DNA of 64,000 nucleotides. Origin: Neckera pumila. Its lineage: Eukaryota; Streptophyta; Bryopsida; Hypnales; Neckeraceae. The stretch's first letter is position 1, and the number at the start of each line of letters is the position of its first letter. The stretch is from NCBI GenBank assembly GCA_963969595.1, contig OZ018409.1:42111282-42175281 (forward strand). Direction: 5' to 3'. The position numbers were made by a program, and so were the translations under genes. The notes below the pieces were generated by a model. That model did no database searches and had not been told where the DNA came from. It saw nothing but the letters and a program-made list of their open reading frames with translations. Below, one piece after another: positions 32,880 to 44,777 of this stretch.

Positions 32880-35800
32880 TATTTGGATCCACAATCCCAA
32901 GACATGGATTTCACAAAACAAAAAAGTGTTTTTTTGGAGTCAATGGCCTTTAACCTACACTCAAGAAGCTTTGTATGTAGAATGCCCTTTTGGATTCTAG
33001 ACTTGCGGCTCAACTACATGTCCAACTTAGTGCTTGGCACCAACATCAAAAGGTTGATACCATTTGGTCAAAATTTCATAGCAATTGGCTCCATTAGCGT
33101 ATATTAGCTACACAAAATAGTGAAATTGGGTTGCCTTAACAATTAGGTTGCCTTCACTGATAGAAGTTAGCTCATGAGCCATTGCTTGTCCACATGAAGG
33201 CACATGCAACTCTCTGAACCCGAGCCATGAACAGTGCACCAACCTACACAACACATATAGTTCCTTTATAGCTACATTCTTTTGCAATGATTGTACATAT
33301 TTTTATAGTGTTGAATGTCAAGAAATTAGTATGGGACAACCTAATTTCACTATTTTGTGTAGTAGACAGTTAGGAGACACCATTGTGTAACAGGAAAGGC
33401 CCCCCCCCCCCCTTTGTATTCCTTCATCTAATCTCTCTTGGCTTATTGTCATTGGTTTTGTCACTTAATCTCTCTCTTCTGTTGTTATAGTTTTTGGCTC
33501 TTATTCTCTTCATTTTGCGAGACTCTCGACCATAACAATCAAGAGCAAACTGCAAGATTGCCTTCTTCCTAACAAAATGGTGTGGAATAATCTACACCAT
33601 TTCATCTGTTGGATGGTATGGTATAGAATATTCCACAATATATTTAGCTAAAGAACACCTGTCAGCTAACAATGACACCACATGCCCGCATTGATGAGTT
33701 TTTGTGGATGTGGCCTCCCTGAAGGCTAATGAATGTTATGACGTGGCTGTTGTTTTCTGGTTCTCTTTTTAATGCCATGGTTTCTTCCATTTTGTTCTAA
33801 ATAAATAAATAAATAGCACTTAAAAGTTTGTATTAATCTCCTGACAAACGGATAATAGTCTTACAGGTCGGCTGATCATGGTCTGAAGTTGGAACTTTTT
33901 GGTCTGGATTTTGACTTTGTAACTAAATTTAAAAATCTCGAAAGTCAGAATTGTCCAGTAATTAGTATCTGGAAGGACGATAAGCCCAATGACCTGCCTT
34001 GGGAGATCACCTGATAATAAATAAACTATGATAAAATAACTAACTGAACGAACCCCAAATTAAAGCAAAAACTGCTTGCCAGAGGAGAACTGAAACACTG
34101 ACAGCGCTCTGGCTGATGTCGCATTATTGAATCATCATGGAAACGGAAATAGAACGCCCAACTTTAGCTCTCAGCAGTGAGATTTTATTTTTACACGTTC
34201 AGTTGCAGGGACAAGAACTGATACTTGGAAGACAAATAGCATCTTTTGAATTCTTTTTCATTTTAAAAAGAATTTGGTCACAAACGAAACGGAATTTCCG
34301 ACATTGCAAACTGACGAATAAAATGTACCTTTTGAATTTTTTGGGAAACCAGTGAAACGACCAATAACTTACTGTACTGGAGACAGTACCAAAAATACAA
34401 GCCACGTCAGGCCCCCAAACGGACAATACTAATTAACAGGGTTCACTAATAACGTGACTAATTTCAGCAATAATTATATCAAAAGAAGTTTGTAATAGCA
34501 ATTGCTGATCTCACAGTGTGATTTGCAAATTTCCATTGTCAAGACACATTAGGGGTAGTCTCAGCTTGTTTGGTAGCATTGTGGAGAATGGAGATTGAGA
34601 TTTGAGGAGGAAAATAGGAGCCAACAAGGAGCCAACCTGGGTGAACAAGCTGTGACCACCCTCAAATGGTTGGTTGTTGAGAATGGATAATGGAGATGGA
34701 TGGAGGTACTTGGAGGCCAACCCTATGTCGCTACGACTTCAATCTCCATTGTTCAGCGCTTGCGCACTCCCAACCTTCACCTCCAAAGATGGATGTTGAG
34801 GGTGAATAATCAATGTCACACTAAGAGTATTCCAACAAAAGGAGGCCAATCCTATGCCGCCACCGCTTCAATCTCTATTGTTCACCGCAATTGTGAACAA
34901 GCCGTGACTACCCTTATTAGGGGTGGTCACACCTTCTGCACTCCACGAAATTTTTTGTGCAAATGGAAATTGTGTTGGCTCCCATTAGCTTCCCATTGCC
35001 TCTCCGAGCTTTATTAGTGAAAGCTTCACGACGCACATTATTCTCATGCGGAGGTGAATAATGGGCGTCGTGAGGCTTTAGCGAGCGAATCTTGTTATCG
35101 AAAGCTCCAAAGTTTCACCACGGAGGCTACTACTTTCACCTTGGAGACTATTGCTTTAACTCCGGAGGCTGCCGATCTCACCCTGGAGGCTGCCGATATA
35201 ATCACACAAGTAATCACCCAATGCATATTTGGATCCACTATCTCTAAACGCTTTACCAACCTCCGCACCATCTAGACTCTAGACCCTTCTTAATGGTTCC
35301 TCTTTATAGATTACATAGATTTCACAAAACAACAAAGTGTTTTCTTGGAGGCAATGGCCTTAATCCTACACTTGAGAAGCCTTGTAGAATGCCCTTTTGG
35401 ATTCTAGACTTGTCAGCTCAACTAAATGCCCAACTTAGCGCTCGGCACCAACTTCAAAGGGGTGATACCATTTGGTCAAAATTTCATAACAATTAGCTCC
35501 ATTAGCCTATATTAGCTAGTAGATTAGGAGACACCATTGTTTAGAACACGAAGGGCCCTCCTTTGTGTTCCTTCATCTAGTCTCTCTCGGTTTATTGTCA
35601 TTGGTTTTGTCCCTTAATCTCTTTCTTCTGTTGTCATAGTTTCTGGCTCTTATTCTCTTCATTTTAAGAGCATCTCGGCGTGACTGATGTTTTCTGGTTC
35701 TTTTTTTTTAATGCCATGGTTTCTTCCATTTGTTCAAAAGAAATAAAGAAATAAAGAACACTTAAAAGCATATTAATCTCCTGACAACCGGATAATAGTC

Positions 35801-36235
35801 TTACAGGTCGGCTGATCATGGTCTGAAGTTGGAACTTTTTGGTCTAGAACGCCCAACTTTAGCTCTCAGCAGTGAGATTTTATTTTTACACGTTGCAGGG
35901 ACAAGAACTGATGTTTGGAAGACAAATAGCATCTTATGAATTCTTTTTCATATTTTTAAAATTTTGGTCACAAACGAAACGGAATCTCCGACATTGCAAA
36001 CTGAAGAATAAAATACATCTTTTGAATTTTTGGGGAAACCAGTGAAACGACCAATACTGTACTGGAGAGAGTCCCAAAAATAGAAGCCACGTCAGGCCCC
36101 CAAACGGACAATACTAATTAACAGTGTTCACTAATAACGTGACTAATTTCAGCATTAATTATTTCAAAAGAAGTTTGTAATAGCAATTGCTGATCTCACA
36201 GTGTGATTTGCAAATTTCCATTGTCAAGACACATT
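32880..36235. repeat. segmental duplication (32880-34546 and 35224-36235)
   Basis: Diverged direct copies share, in order: CATATTTGGATCCAC; TTTCACAAAACAA.AAAGTGTTTT; AGAATGCCCTTTTGGATTCT; GGTCAAAATTTCATA; TTAGGAGACACCATTGT; TTACAGGTCGGCTGATCATG; AACGCCCAACTTTAGCTCTC; GTTTGTAATAGCAATTGCTG, through CATTGTCAAGACACATTA. The first copy has an extra MITE (33111-33359) and about 250 bases (33905-34150) missing from the second. 34547-35223 between the copies has its own inverted and direct short repeats (GGAGGCCAAYCCTATG, GCTGCCGAT). A C14 homopolymer lies near 33400. Confidence 0.85.
33111..33359. mobile_element. TA-flanked MITE (249 bp) with an empty-site paralogue
   Basis: Ends CACAAAATAGTGAAATT and AATTTCACTATTTTGTG are perfect 17-base inverted repeats, flanked by TA at 33109-33110 and 33360-33361. 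In the duplicate copy of the region the site reads attagc-TA-gtagatt at 35511-35524 with no element, confirming both borders and a 2-base TA duplication. Tc1/mariner-type MITE, no ORF. Confidence 0.9.
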
Positions 36236-36332
36236 AACTTACGTTAGTCACACCTTCTTCAGCTCATTCTCATTCTTCAAAGAATGGGGAACATTCTCGT
36301 TGGCTCTCCTTGGTTCATGGAGGTCTCATTCT

Positions 36333-36764
36333 CTTTTTCTTTTTGAACAAATGGGGAACCCACTGCATTAAAAAAAAAATACATACAAAACAGCCAAGTT
36401 GGAAGGCTGGACAATGAAGAGAGAAAGAGCACTCAAAGAGGAAGAAACCAAAGGAACCTAAGAAGAGACTACAAAAATTGATAGCAAGAGGCACCCTTCT
36501 TATTCCACCTAATGTGGTCATCACGGCAAGTGGCAAGAATCGGTGACTGAAGCCAAACCTTGTTCAACTCAATCCAAATATCTCTAGCTCGATGAGGTCT
36601 GTGACTAGCACCCCTCCTACGCTTTAACTTGAGCCACCTTCCCTGAGTCTAGCAAAGCATCCCAAAAGGCCCATTGGAGTAAATTACTTGGCCACTGAGC
36701 TTGGGAGAAAACCTTGTTATTCCTAACAATCCAGATGAGCCAAATTGAAGACCCATGTAGAAAA
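36333..36764 (-). mobile_element. 5'-truncated LINE fragment with target-site duplication
   Basis: A 13-base direct repeat, GAGGTCTCATTCT, is at 36320-36332 and 36765-36777. Between them the minus strand reads SIWLIWIVRNNKVFSQ then LLQWAFWDALLDSG, similar to the WxxWxxRNxxxF stretch near the C-terminus of plant non-LTR reverse transcriptases. The element ends on the minus strand in an A-rich tail (GTTCAAAAAGAAAAAG). This is the standard picture of a LINE insertion truncated at its 5' end, about 432 bases. The longer open frame (36617-36994) continues into flanking, unrelated DNA. Confidence 0.8.
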
Positions 36765-36779
36765 GAGGTCTCATTCTTT

Positions 36780-38440
36780 GAAGATTGAGAATGGTCACTA
36801 TTCTCCTCCGGAAGTGAAGAATGGCTGTGAAGAAGATTTTGAAAGTGAAGTATGAACTCTCTTGCGCTACGTAGTTTCACCCCTTTGCTATCGATTTCAC
36901 CGTCACCACTGTCGATTTTACTATTAATCACCCCAGTCACGATGTCAATATCAACGCTTTTAAGATCTATTCCGCAAATCCTCCTCATTTGCACTGAGTC
37001 AAATCCTTCTTGTTTGCACTAGATCCTAACCGCATCCTTGACACTACATCAACGTTGCATTGGTAAGGTTTCTGGCTCCCAATTGGCTCCTCTTTTTTCT
37101 CCACAACTTCTCATTCTTCATGGAAATTTTGTTTTCAAAGAATGGATAACTACCCCTATTGCTCTCTTCAACTTTAGGATAGATGGAGATCTTTTTTGCT
37201 TCCTTTGAATTGAGGTTCTTTTCATTGTCAAAAATATTAGAATTCACATTTGCTTGTGAATTCTACACCACATAGTGTGTAGTGGGGTTGAATAAGTTTT
37301 AGGGATTTTTATGTCTCCATTACTACTACTACTACTGTAACCTCTTAGAACAAAACTTGTTGCATAGGCTTTCAAAGTCATCCTACCCTTCTGAAACTTA
37401 ACAAATATGCATATCAAATTTCAATTTAAGAAAACAAACAACAAACTACCATTTTAGATTAATTGTTTCATTTAATATTTATAGTTTTACGTGATAATTG
37501 ATTGAAAAATGTCATTGATGTATTTGTTTTGATTTGATTGCACTAATATATAGGAAACATCCATAGGCACATCTTTCTTCAACAAGCATTTCCAAAAAAA
37601 AATTCAAAATTCCTTCTATAAAGATTTCAATGTTGGTTTGACAATGCCCAAATTTTGTAAAACAACTCTTCCTTAAACTACAAACCAATTACTTTGGCAC
37701 AAACTATATGCACACCATGCACTAGTACATTAAAATTGTTATTAGCTAGTTATTATGAAGAAGAATTCTAAATCTTACATGACAACTAATAAGGCTTCCA
37801 TGAAGAAAGATGCACATCTCAGCAACTTCAAATACTAATCTTTGCACTTGAAGATGCCAAATTCACATCACAAGATATATATCCTTTATATAGAATTCAA
37901 AATGCTTTTGGCTCTATAGACCACCAAAGGCTACTAGCAATCATAAGTGATTTGGGATATCCACAAGATGCAAGAATCCTAGTCGGTAACAAATATTCCA
38001 ACTCTACTACATTTTTAGGTGAATACTTTTGATCAACTAAACTAGTTCCATATAAAATATTCCAATATTGCTTTCTCATCTAGTCTGTGATTGGATGTTT
38101 GGATGGTAGTGTTATCTAATGAGCTAGTAGTTGAATGATTCCTAATTTCATATTATTTAGACTGAGGTGTTTTTTCTTATGTTTTGTAATGGCAATACAA
38201 ATTAGAGGTTTGAACACATTACAAAATTTCATGGTTTTGATGGTGTGCATCCAAATGCACGTATTATAGTTCAAAATGTGGTTTTGTAATTTTATAGGGT
38301 GCCTATATGGGACATGCTACTTTTGATATGATAGGATGGATGGAAGGATGGGTGGAATTGTGATGGTTTCTTCAAATTATGACCCCGATTATGACAATGA
38401 GATTCTATGAGTAATCTACCTAGGGTTATTCCAAGACCTC
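36780..38440. other. intergenic; relic of the CAATGG fold-back family
   Basis: About 37390-37700 has the words CATATCAAATTTCAA, AACAAACAA..AACTACCATTTT, CCTTCTATAAAGATTTCAATGTTGG and GACAATGCCCAAATTTTG in the same order as the left arm of the element at 42379-43242, so it is a diverged third copy. A short TAC microsatellite is at ~37320-37336. No gene seen. Confidence 0.5.
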
Positions 38441-38556
38441 CCTTTTTCACACAAAATTCCTTGGATAAACATGTGCACTTATGTCTTAAATACAAGGATT
38501 TCCTATCATTCATCAGACACTTTTAGGTTGCCACATCCTCATCGTTACAAGGTTAA

Positions 38557-39484
38557 CCCCTAAAGTTCCATGACTATGTTCTCACCGAAAACGCTCAAAA
38601 ATTGCCATTTTTAGTATAAAATATCCAATTTTTGAAAAAAAAAACTTTTTTTTACACATGTAACCGTAGGGTCTTGTAGCATGGTGACTTGAGAACATAT
38701 GGTAAAAATTTCAGGAATTTTCACCGCGTGGATTGCAAGATATATGCATTCAAATTCACTAAAACCATTTTTTTGGCCCTGCAAAAAACAGGGTAGCAGC
38801 ACTTCACAAGCTCACTTTTCAATGAAAAAATGTCCAAAATGATGGTGCTTCTTTGAATTCTTTTTCCTAGACAAGTTGGATACATGCTTGAAAATTTTCA
38901 CTTCATTTGGAATTGTACAACATATAGGAAAAAATAGTAAGTAGATAGTAGTAGAAAATGATTCAAAATACAAAATTGTCAAGAATTTAATTATGGAATT
39001 GAGAAATGCTAATCCCAATGGTGGCAATGTTGTAATAAATATTCTACATCCTAGGATTTTATTTTTTTCAAAAAACATTGAAAATTGAGTAAGACTAAGG
39101 ACTTCAAAGTTTATTTTAGAGTAGAGAATCCATAACAGCTCGCAAACTTAAAATCTTCATAACTTTTGACTCATTGATAAAAATGGGATGATTCACAACT
39201 TTTTACCTGTATATAACTCTAGAAAACCAATTTCAAATTTTTCTTTTTAAAAAAAAGTGATTTTTTTTTATCTACCCGGATTGCCCAGTTACAAAGAAAA
39301 GTAACATATTAGGCCATAACTTTTGACTCATATTTCCAAATGTCATGAAATTTGGTGCATATGAAAGATATTCCTCGCCCCCACCTTCTATTAAAAGTTC
39401 AGCCAAAAATATGGAAATCTCTAGTCATACGTACTTGCCCAAAAATTCTATACGGCCAAAAAATGCATGTTAGTCCTTTAGGGG
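38557..39484 (+). mobile_element. TTAA element A (~928 bp, non-autonomous)
   Basis: Starts CCCCTAAAGTTCC after TTAA (38553-38556) and ends GTCCTTTAGGGG before TTAA (39485-39488). The terminal inverted repeat is CCCCTAAAG. The interior contains CATAACTTTTGACTCAT and related words and no ORF with homology. TTAA targets with CCC-starting inverted ends are the hallmark of piggyBac-type transposons; whether this family is one is inference. Confidence 0.8.
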
Positions 39485-39488
39485 TTAA

Positions 39489-40395
39489 CCCCTAAAATTT
39501 CATGACTATGTATCACCAAAAACGCTCCAAAACTGCCATATCTAATACAACTACCAAATTTTTGACACATGTAACCGTAGGCTCTTGTAGTATAATGTTT
39601 TGAAAACATGTGGTAAAATTTTTAGAAAATTCCACCGTGTGGATCATAAGATATAAGCATTCAAAGTCTTGAAAACCATTTTTTCAATCCTGCAAAAAAC
39701 TGGGCAGCTGCACTTTGCAAGCTCACTTTTCAATGAAAAAATGCCGATAAAGGTGGTGCTTCTTTAAATTCAGTTTCCTAAACAAGTTGTCTATATGCTT
39801 GAAAAATTTCACATCATTTGGAATTGTACAACATATAGGAAAAAAATAGTAAGTAGAAAGAAGTAGAAAATGATTCAAATTACTAAATTGTTAAAAATTT
39901 AATCATGGAATTTAAAAATGCCAATCCCAACGGTTGTAATGTTGTAATAATCAATCTCCATCCTAGGATTTTATTTTTTTCCAAAAATATTGAAAATTGA
40001 GTTAAATAAACGACTTTAAAGTTTTTTTTAGAGTAGGCAATTCATAACTGCCCGCAAACCAAAAACCCTCATAACTTTTGACTCATTGATTGAAATGGAA
40101 TGATCCAAAGCATTTTAAGTATATATAAATGTAGAGAACCAATTTCAAAAAAAAAATCCGGAAAAAATGATTTTTTCTGATCTGCCCAAATTGCCCAGTT
40201 ACGAAAAAAAGTAACATATTAGTGTCACAACTATTGACTTGTATTTTGAAATGGCATGAAACTTAACACACATAAAGATATTCCCTTGTCCCCACCTTCT
40301 ATTAAAATTTCAGCCTCAAATATGGATATCTCTAGTCACACGTACCTGTCCAAAATTTCTATACAGCCAAAAAATGCATGTTGGTCCTTTAGGGA
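39489..40395 (+). mobile_element. TTAA element B (~907 bp), abutting A
   Basis: Starts CCCCTAAAATTTC after the TTAA it shares with element A (39485-39488) and ends GGTCCTTTAGGGA before TTAA (40396-40399). It is a diverged direct copy of A over its whole length. The shared single TTAA fits a second insertion into the target duplication of the first. Confidence 0.8.
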
Positions 40396-40639
40396 TTAAT
40401 ATATGCAGATTCAAGGAATCGGAGTTTTTTCTCTGGCTTCTAGAAACTTTTGGAGGTTATGAGCACTCAATGGAGGTCAAACTACCATGCAAAAACTTCC
40501 CCTTTCCACACAAAATTCCAAGGATGAACATGTGCACTTCTGTCTTACATAGAAGGATTCCCTAGCTATCATCCATCGGACACTTTTAGGTTGCTGCGTT
40601 GTCGTCGTTACAGGGTTCATATATGCGGATTCAAGGACC

Positions 40640-41540
40640 TGAGTTTAAAGTGTAGACAGGGTTTCAAACTTTCAATGTACCTCACACTCCTGACCTTGTC
40701 TGATTATGGTGATACACTGTGATGGGGCAATCAGGCTCCACAACTTATTGAAACAGACAGTAAGATATAACACAACCGACTCTATGTCCAAATCAAACTC
40801 ATTGAAGGTAGCCTCTGCAATGAACTTTTTATGGAGACATGGGCGTCTCTAATTGTTGCCCTTGTACCACACCTGCAGCCGAATTCTGCAATAACTTAAC
40901 CCCTCACCGCGCAGGAGGATGTTTTTCGTCCACTGGAAAAGTGAGGGAAGCATGTGAAAACAACCAAGATCAAACGTTATAATCTGAAAATGTAGTCCAC
41001 AAAAATCTGATTGAGAAATCATGTTCAACACACCTCAAAGGTAGAAGAAGAAGAGTAACTTTGATGGAATGACCAACATGAATGAAGAGTCTGTTGTTGG
41101 GGATAGTTCTTAGCCCTCAAAGGTAACCATCAATCAAAACAATGAGTTCAACTCTTTTTTGTGGAATTCAACACTGCAGAAAACTCATTCTCCACACTAA
41201 TCGAGAAGCATCCATTGCACATTAGATGTTTTTCAGCCCCTTTGAAGGGCTGCGAGTTCCCTGGGCTGCCAAGGTTGGAGGAACAACCTTGCAGCTGTTG
41301 CGTGATGTGGCAGAACGACTGTCACGTCACCAAATTTTTATTTTTATTTTATTTATTTTTTCATTTTAGGTTTTTCAAAAAAATTATTTATTTTTAAAAT
41401 AAATAAATAAATAATGACAACCGATGTTTCTCATTCTGCCAGGGGAACGACATCAGGGGAGCAAGCCTGAAACGGCCCTTTAGTCCCCCCAAATCTCTTC
41501 TAATGCATAGCAATCATGGTTGGGAAGTGAGGGGGTAATT
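40640..41540. other. intergenic
   Basis: No gene supported. An (AAAT)n-rich stretch with a weak inverted arrangement lies at 41335-41415. Confidence 0.4.
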
Positions 41541-41542
41541 AA

Positions 41543-41629
41543 TACTACCTCTATTTTGAAAAAGACTCATGTTTTCTTTGTAAAATACAAAGGAAACATG
41601 GGTCTTTTTCAGAAACAGAGGGAGTAGTA
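41543..41629. mobile_element. minimal Stowaway-like fold-back (87 bp)
   Basis: TACTACCTCTATTTTGAAAA and TTTTTCAGAAACAGAGGGAG-TAGTA form a hairpin that continues through AGACTCATGTTTTC.TTTGTA / TACAAAGGAAACATGGGTCT, leaving only a few loop bases. The CTACCTCTRTTT-type end and TA flank place it close to Stowaway MITEs, but the end differs from those at 23-24 kb. Confidence 0.75.
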
Positions 41630-41942
41630 AGTTAATCCACCCACACTTGGTGTTGTGGAACCCCGGCCAGTTTCTAACTTATGTCATTGGGTGTTTTTTA
41701 TGCCTGTTACTGTGAAAATAATTCATGTTGCTCTGGAAATGAGCAGGCATTCACTTTGACCCAAAAATTATTGTGCAAGCAAAAAAAACTGTTCTCAGCT
41801 ACCATAATTTTGATCAGTGCCTGCAATTGAGAGTCACTCAGTGCAAAGATCGTCTTTGAAAGTATTGAGGCTTCAACATCAAATCAGTTTAACCCCTAAA
41901 CGTCTCAATCGTTTTCTGAACTTTTGCACATTTTTATTTATA

Positions 41943-42345
41943 TCAATGGGGGGACAAAAGTATTGCTGCCCCCTTTTTGTTCCCACAAAAATGCCCCCAT
42001 TTTCAAACTATCTTTTACAATTTTTCTGTAATTCTTAGATCACCACATTCCTATGTAGTCCCAATCATGCATATCAAATTTCAACTTAAAAAACAAACAA
42101 ACTCCATTTTGGTAAATTTTAAAGTCAATTTTCATGGTTTTACATAGTATTTTATTGCAAATAATTAGTGATGGACTTTTTAATTTTTGATTGCATAGAT
42201 ATGTAGGGAATATTCATACACACATCTTACCTTCAACAAGCATCTCCAAAAAAGTTTCATAGCTCCTTCTATAAAAATTTCAATGTTAGGATGACAATGT
42301 TCTAATTTTGGAAAATAGATACTTTTTTGTTGTAATTACATTTTG
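41943..42345. mobile_element. solo arm of the CAATGG fold-back family
   Basis: CAATGGGGGGACAAAAGTATTG, then GCCCCC, TTTTCAAAC, CATATCAAATTTCAAC and CCTTCTATAAAAATTTCAATG, match the left arm of the following element in the same orientation; the complementary arm is absent. Confidence 0.75.
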
Positions 42346-42378
42346 CTATTTGACCGTCACATTGTAACTAATTTTGTA

Positions 42379-43242
42379 CAATGGAGGGACAAAAGTATTG
42401 TCGCCCCCTTTTGTTTCCATACAAACGCCTCCATTTTCAAACACTATTTTTAAATTTTTATGTAATTCTTGCATCATTGCATTTCTATGCAATCCCAATC
42501 ATGCATACCAAATTTCAACTTCAAAAAAGCAAAACTCCATTTTTGGTGAATTTTAAAGTCAATTTCATGGTTTTACATAATATTTTATTGAAAACAATTA
42601 ATGATGAAATTTTTAAATTTGATTGCGGAGATATGTAGGGAATATTCATACTGACATCTTACTTTCAATAAGCATCTCCAAAAAAGTTTCACAGCTCCTT
42701 CTATAAAAAATTCAATGTTGAGGTGACAATGTCCTAATTTTGGAAAATAGATATCTTTTTGTTATCATTAGATTTTGCTATTTAACCATCACATGGTAAA
42801 TAATTCTATACATTTGAGTATAATGGTACAATTGCCTTGCCAAAATCTAATTACAATAGAAAGATATCTATTTTCCAAAATGAGGACATTGTCACTACAA
42901 TATTGAATTTTTTATAGAAGGAGCTGTGAAACATTTTTGGAGATGCTTGTTCAAGGCAAGATGTGAGTATGAATATTCCCTACATATCTCCACAATCAAA
43001 TTTAAAGAATTCGTCATTAATTTTTTTCAATTAAATATTATGTAATACAATGAAAATTGACTTTAAAAATTCACTAAAAATGGAATTTTGCTTTTTTGAG
43101 GTTGAAATTTAGTATGCATGATCGAGACTCAATAGGAATGTAATCATCCAAGAATTATAGAAAAATTATAAAAAATAGTGTTTGAAAATGGGGCGTTTGT
43201 GTGGGAACAAAAGCGGGCAACAATATTTTTGTCCCCCCATTG
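42379..43242. mobile_element. large TA-flanked fold-back element (~864 bp)
   Basis: Left end CAATGGAGGGACAAAAGTATTG and right end CAATATTTTTGTCCCCCCATTG, flanked by TA. Each arm is about 400 bases and they match over nearly their entire length (CATGCATACCAAATTTCAAC, ATATGTAGGGAATATTCATA, GATATCTTTTTGTTAT...), with a short loop near 42815. No ORF. Confidence 0.85.
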
Positions 43243-43423
43243 TATAGAAACATCATTTACTGGAATTTCTTGAATTTGGTCATTAAGGAAGGTTGTCTTT
43301 TCTAGATTAAAGTATTACATTGGATGAATGAGAACTTAGTTGGATAAAACAATGCCTCAAGCCCTCTATTCAACATCCAAAATATGGATGTCAGAGCCCT
43401 TTAAGGTTAAGGACACTCACAGA

Positions 43424-43626
43424 CACTACAAGAGATAAGGGTGTTTTAAGTATAGTCCTAGTAGTATAGTCTTTTAAGTGATGCCCTTTAAGTAAGATTT
43501 TTAGTAAATTTTTACTAAAAAGACTATCTTTTTAGTAAAACTTTAGTAAAAACCTTACTTAAAGGTCATTACTTAAAAGACTATACTACTAGGACTATAC
43601 TTAAAATATCCCTTTTTCTTGTAGTG
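43424..43626. mobile_element. CACTA-type MITE 1 (203 bp)
   Basis: Begins CACTACAAGAGATAAGGGT and ends with the complement CTTGTAGTG, with a 3-base duplication AGA at 43421-43423 and 43627-43629. CACTA ends plus a 3-base duplication are diagnostic of the CACTA (En/Spm) group. The interior is one long hairpin (TTTTAAGTATAGTCCTAG, AAGACTATACTACTAGGACT). No ORF. Confidence 0.92.
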
Positions 43627-43911
43627 AGAACTAAAAGTATTTGATGAATTGCTTTCATAAAATTGTAGAAATAAAGAATGCACCTATTCATCATGGAGTC
43701 TAATTATTTTGTATTGATTCCTGTGGTGATAGGGCCTGGTTCTTCTAGGGTTAACTCTAAAGTGGCTTTGGATGGAGCGTCAACTAGGACCAAAATAAAA
43801 TGGTTGCATACAAACACATTCAAATTTTTAGGGTGTGTGGTTTGATAATTCAAGTTATTCAGCAAAGCAAATGTGGAATCCTTAAGAACCTACACAACTC
43901 CACAAACTTAA

Positions 43912-44777
43912 TCCCTAAAGGATCAAGCTGCAATTTTTTGGCAACATAGCAATTTTGGGCAATTAACTATGAATGGAGTTTTTTTTTCTTTGAAACTTTC
44001 ACACAACAGGTGGACAAGTTTTTTCTTTATGGCAACAATTTTCATAACTTTGACTTTATATGGTTTAAAAGTTATTCTATGATATGTAGTTGTTTTTTCT
44101 AGACTAGGTAGTCTGGATAGATTAAAAAAATCATTTTTAAAGAAACAAAAAATTGAATTTTTTTCTTTGATTTATTTATATGTAAAAACTTTGAATCATT
44201 TCATTTTGATTAATGAAATGAAAGTTATGAGGAGTTTTAGTTTGCGAGCAATTATGGATCCCTTTCTCCAAAATAAACTTTGAAGTCCTTTATTTAATTC
44301 AATTTTCAACACTTTTGGAAAAAAATAAAATCATAGGATGTAAATTGTTTATTACAACATTACCACCATTGGAATTGGCATTTTTCAATTCCATAACTAA
44401 ATTCTTAACAATTTTAGTATTTTGAGTTATTCCCATATGTTGTACAATTCCAAATGATTTGAAAATTTTCAAGCATGTAGCCAACTTGCTTTGAAGAATG
44501 AATCCAAAGAAGCACTACCATTTTAGACATTTTTTCATCTAAATGTGACCTTGTGAAGTGCAGCTGCCTTGTTTTTTGTAGGGCCCAAAGAAGGATTTTT
44601 GTCATTTCAAATGCTAATGTCTTACATTTCTATATAGTGGAAATTTTCTTCACATCTTCTCGAACTAGCCTATTAGGTTACATGTGTCTAACAATGTTTT
44701 TTTCTAAAATTTGGTACTTGAACTAGAAATGGAAGTTCTAGAGCATTTTGGTGAAAATAGTCAAGGAACTTTAGGGG
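43912..44777 (-). mobile_element. TTAA element C (~866 bp), inverted relative to A/B
   Basis: Flanked by TTAA at 43908-43911 and 44778-44781. Ends TCCCTAAAGGATC and GAACTTTAGGGG. Its minus strand matches A/B (CCTATGATTTTATTTTTTTCC, GCCAATTCCAATGGTGG-type words, AAAACTCATAACTTT). Non-coding. Confidence 0.75.

Larger units (their letters stand above)
38440..40640. repeat. host tandem duplication, one copy interrupted by TTAA elements
   Basis: 38440-38552 (CACACAAAATTCC...GACACTTTTAGGTTGC...CGTTACAAGG) recurs at 40500-40615, and the right-hand flank of the insertions, TATATGCAGATTCAAGGA (40400), recurs at 40620 directly after the second copy. The uninterrupted copy therefore acts as a paralogous pre-insertion site for elements A and B. 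Confidence 0.85.

Noticed and set aside
33395..33415. C14 homopolymer
   Set aside because: Probably a simple slippage tract or sequencing-sensitive site; no function implied.
41889..41910. A further TTAACCCCTAAA end
   Set aside because: It looks like the start of a TTAA element, but no matching opposite end or interior similarity follows; it may be chance or a stub.
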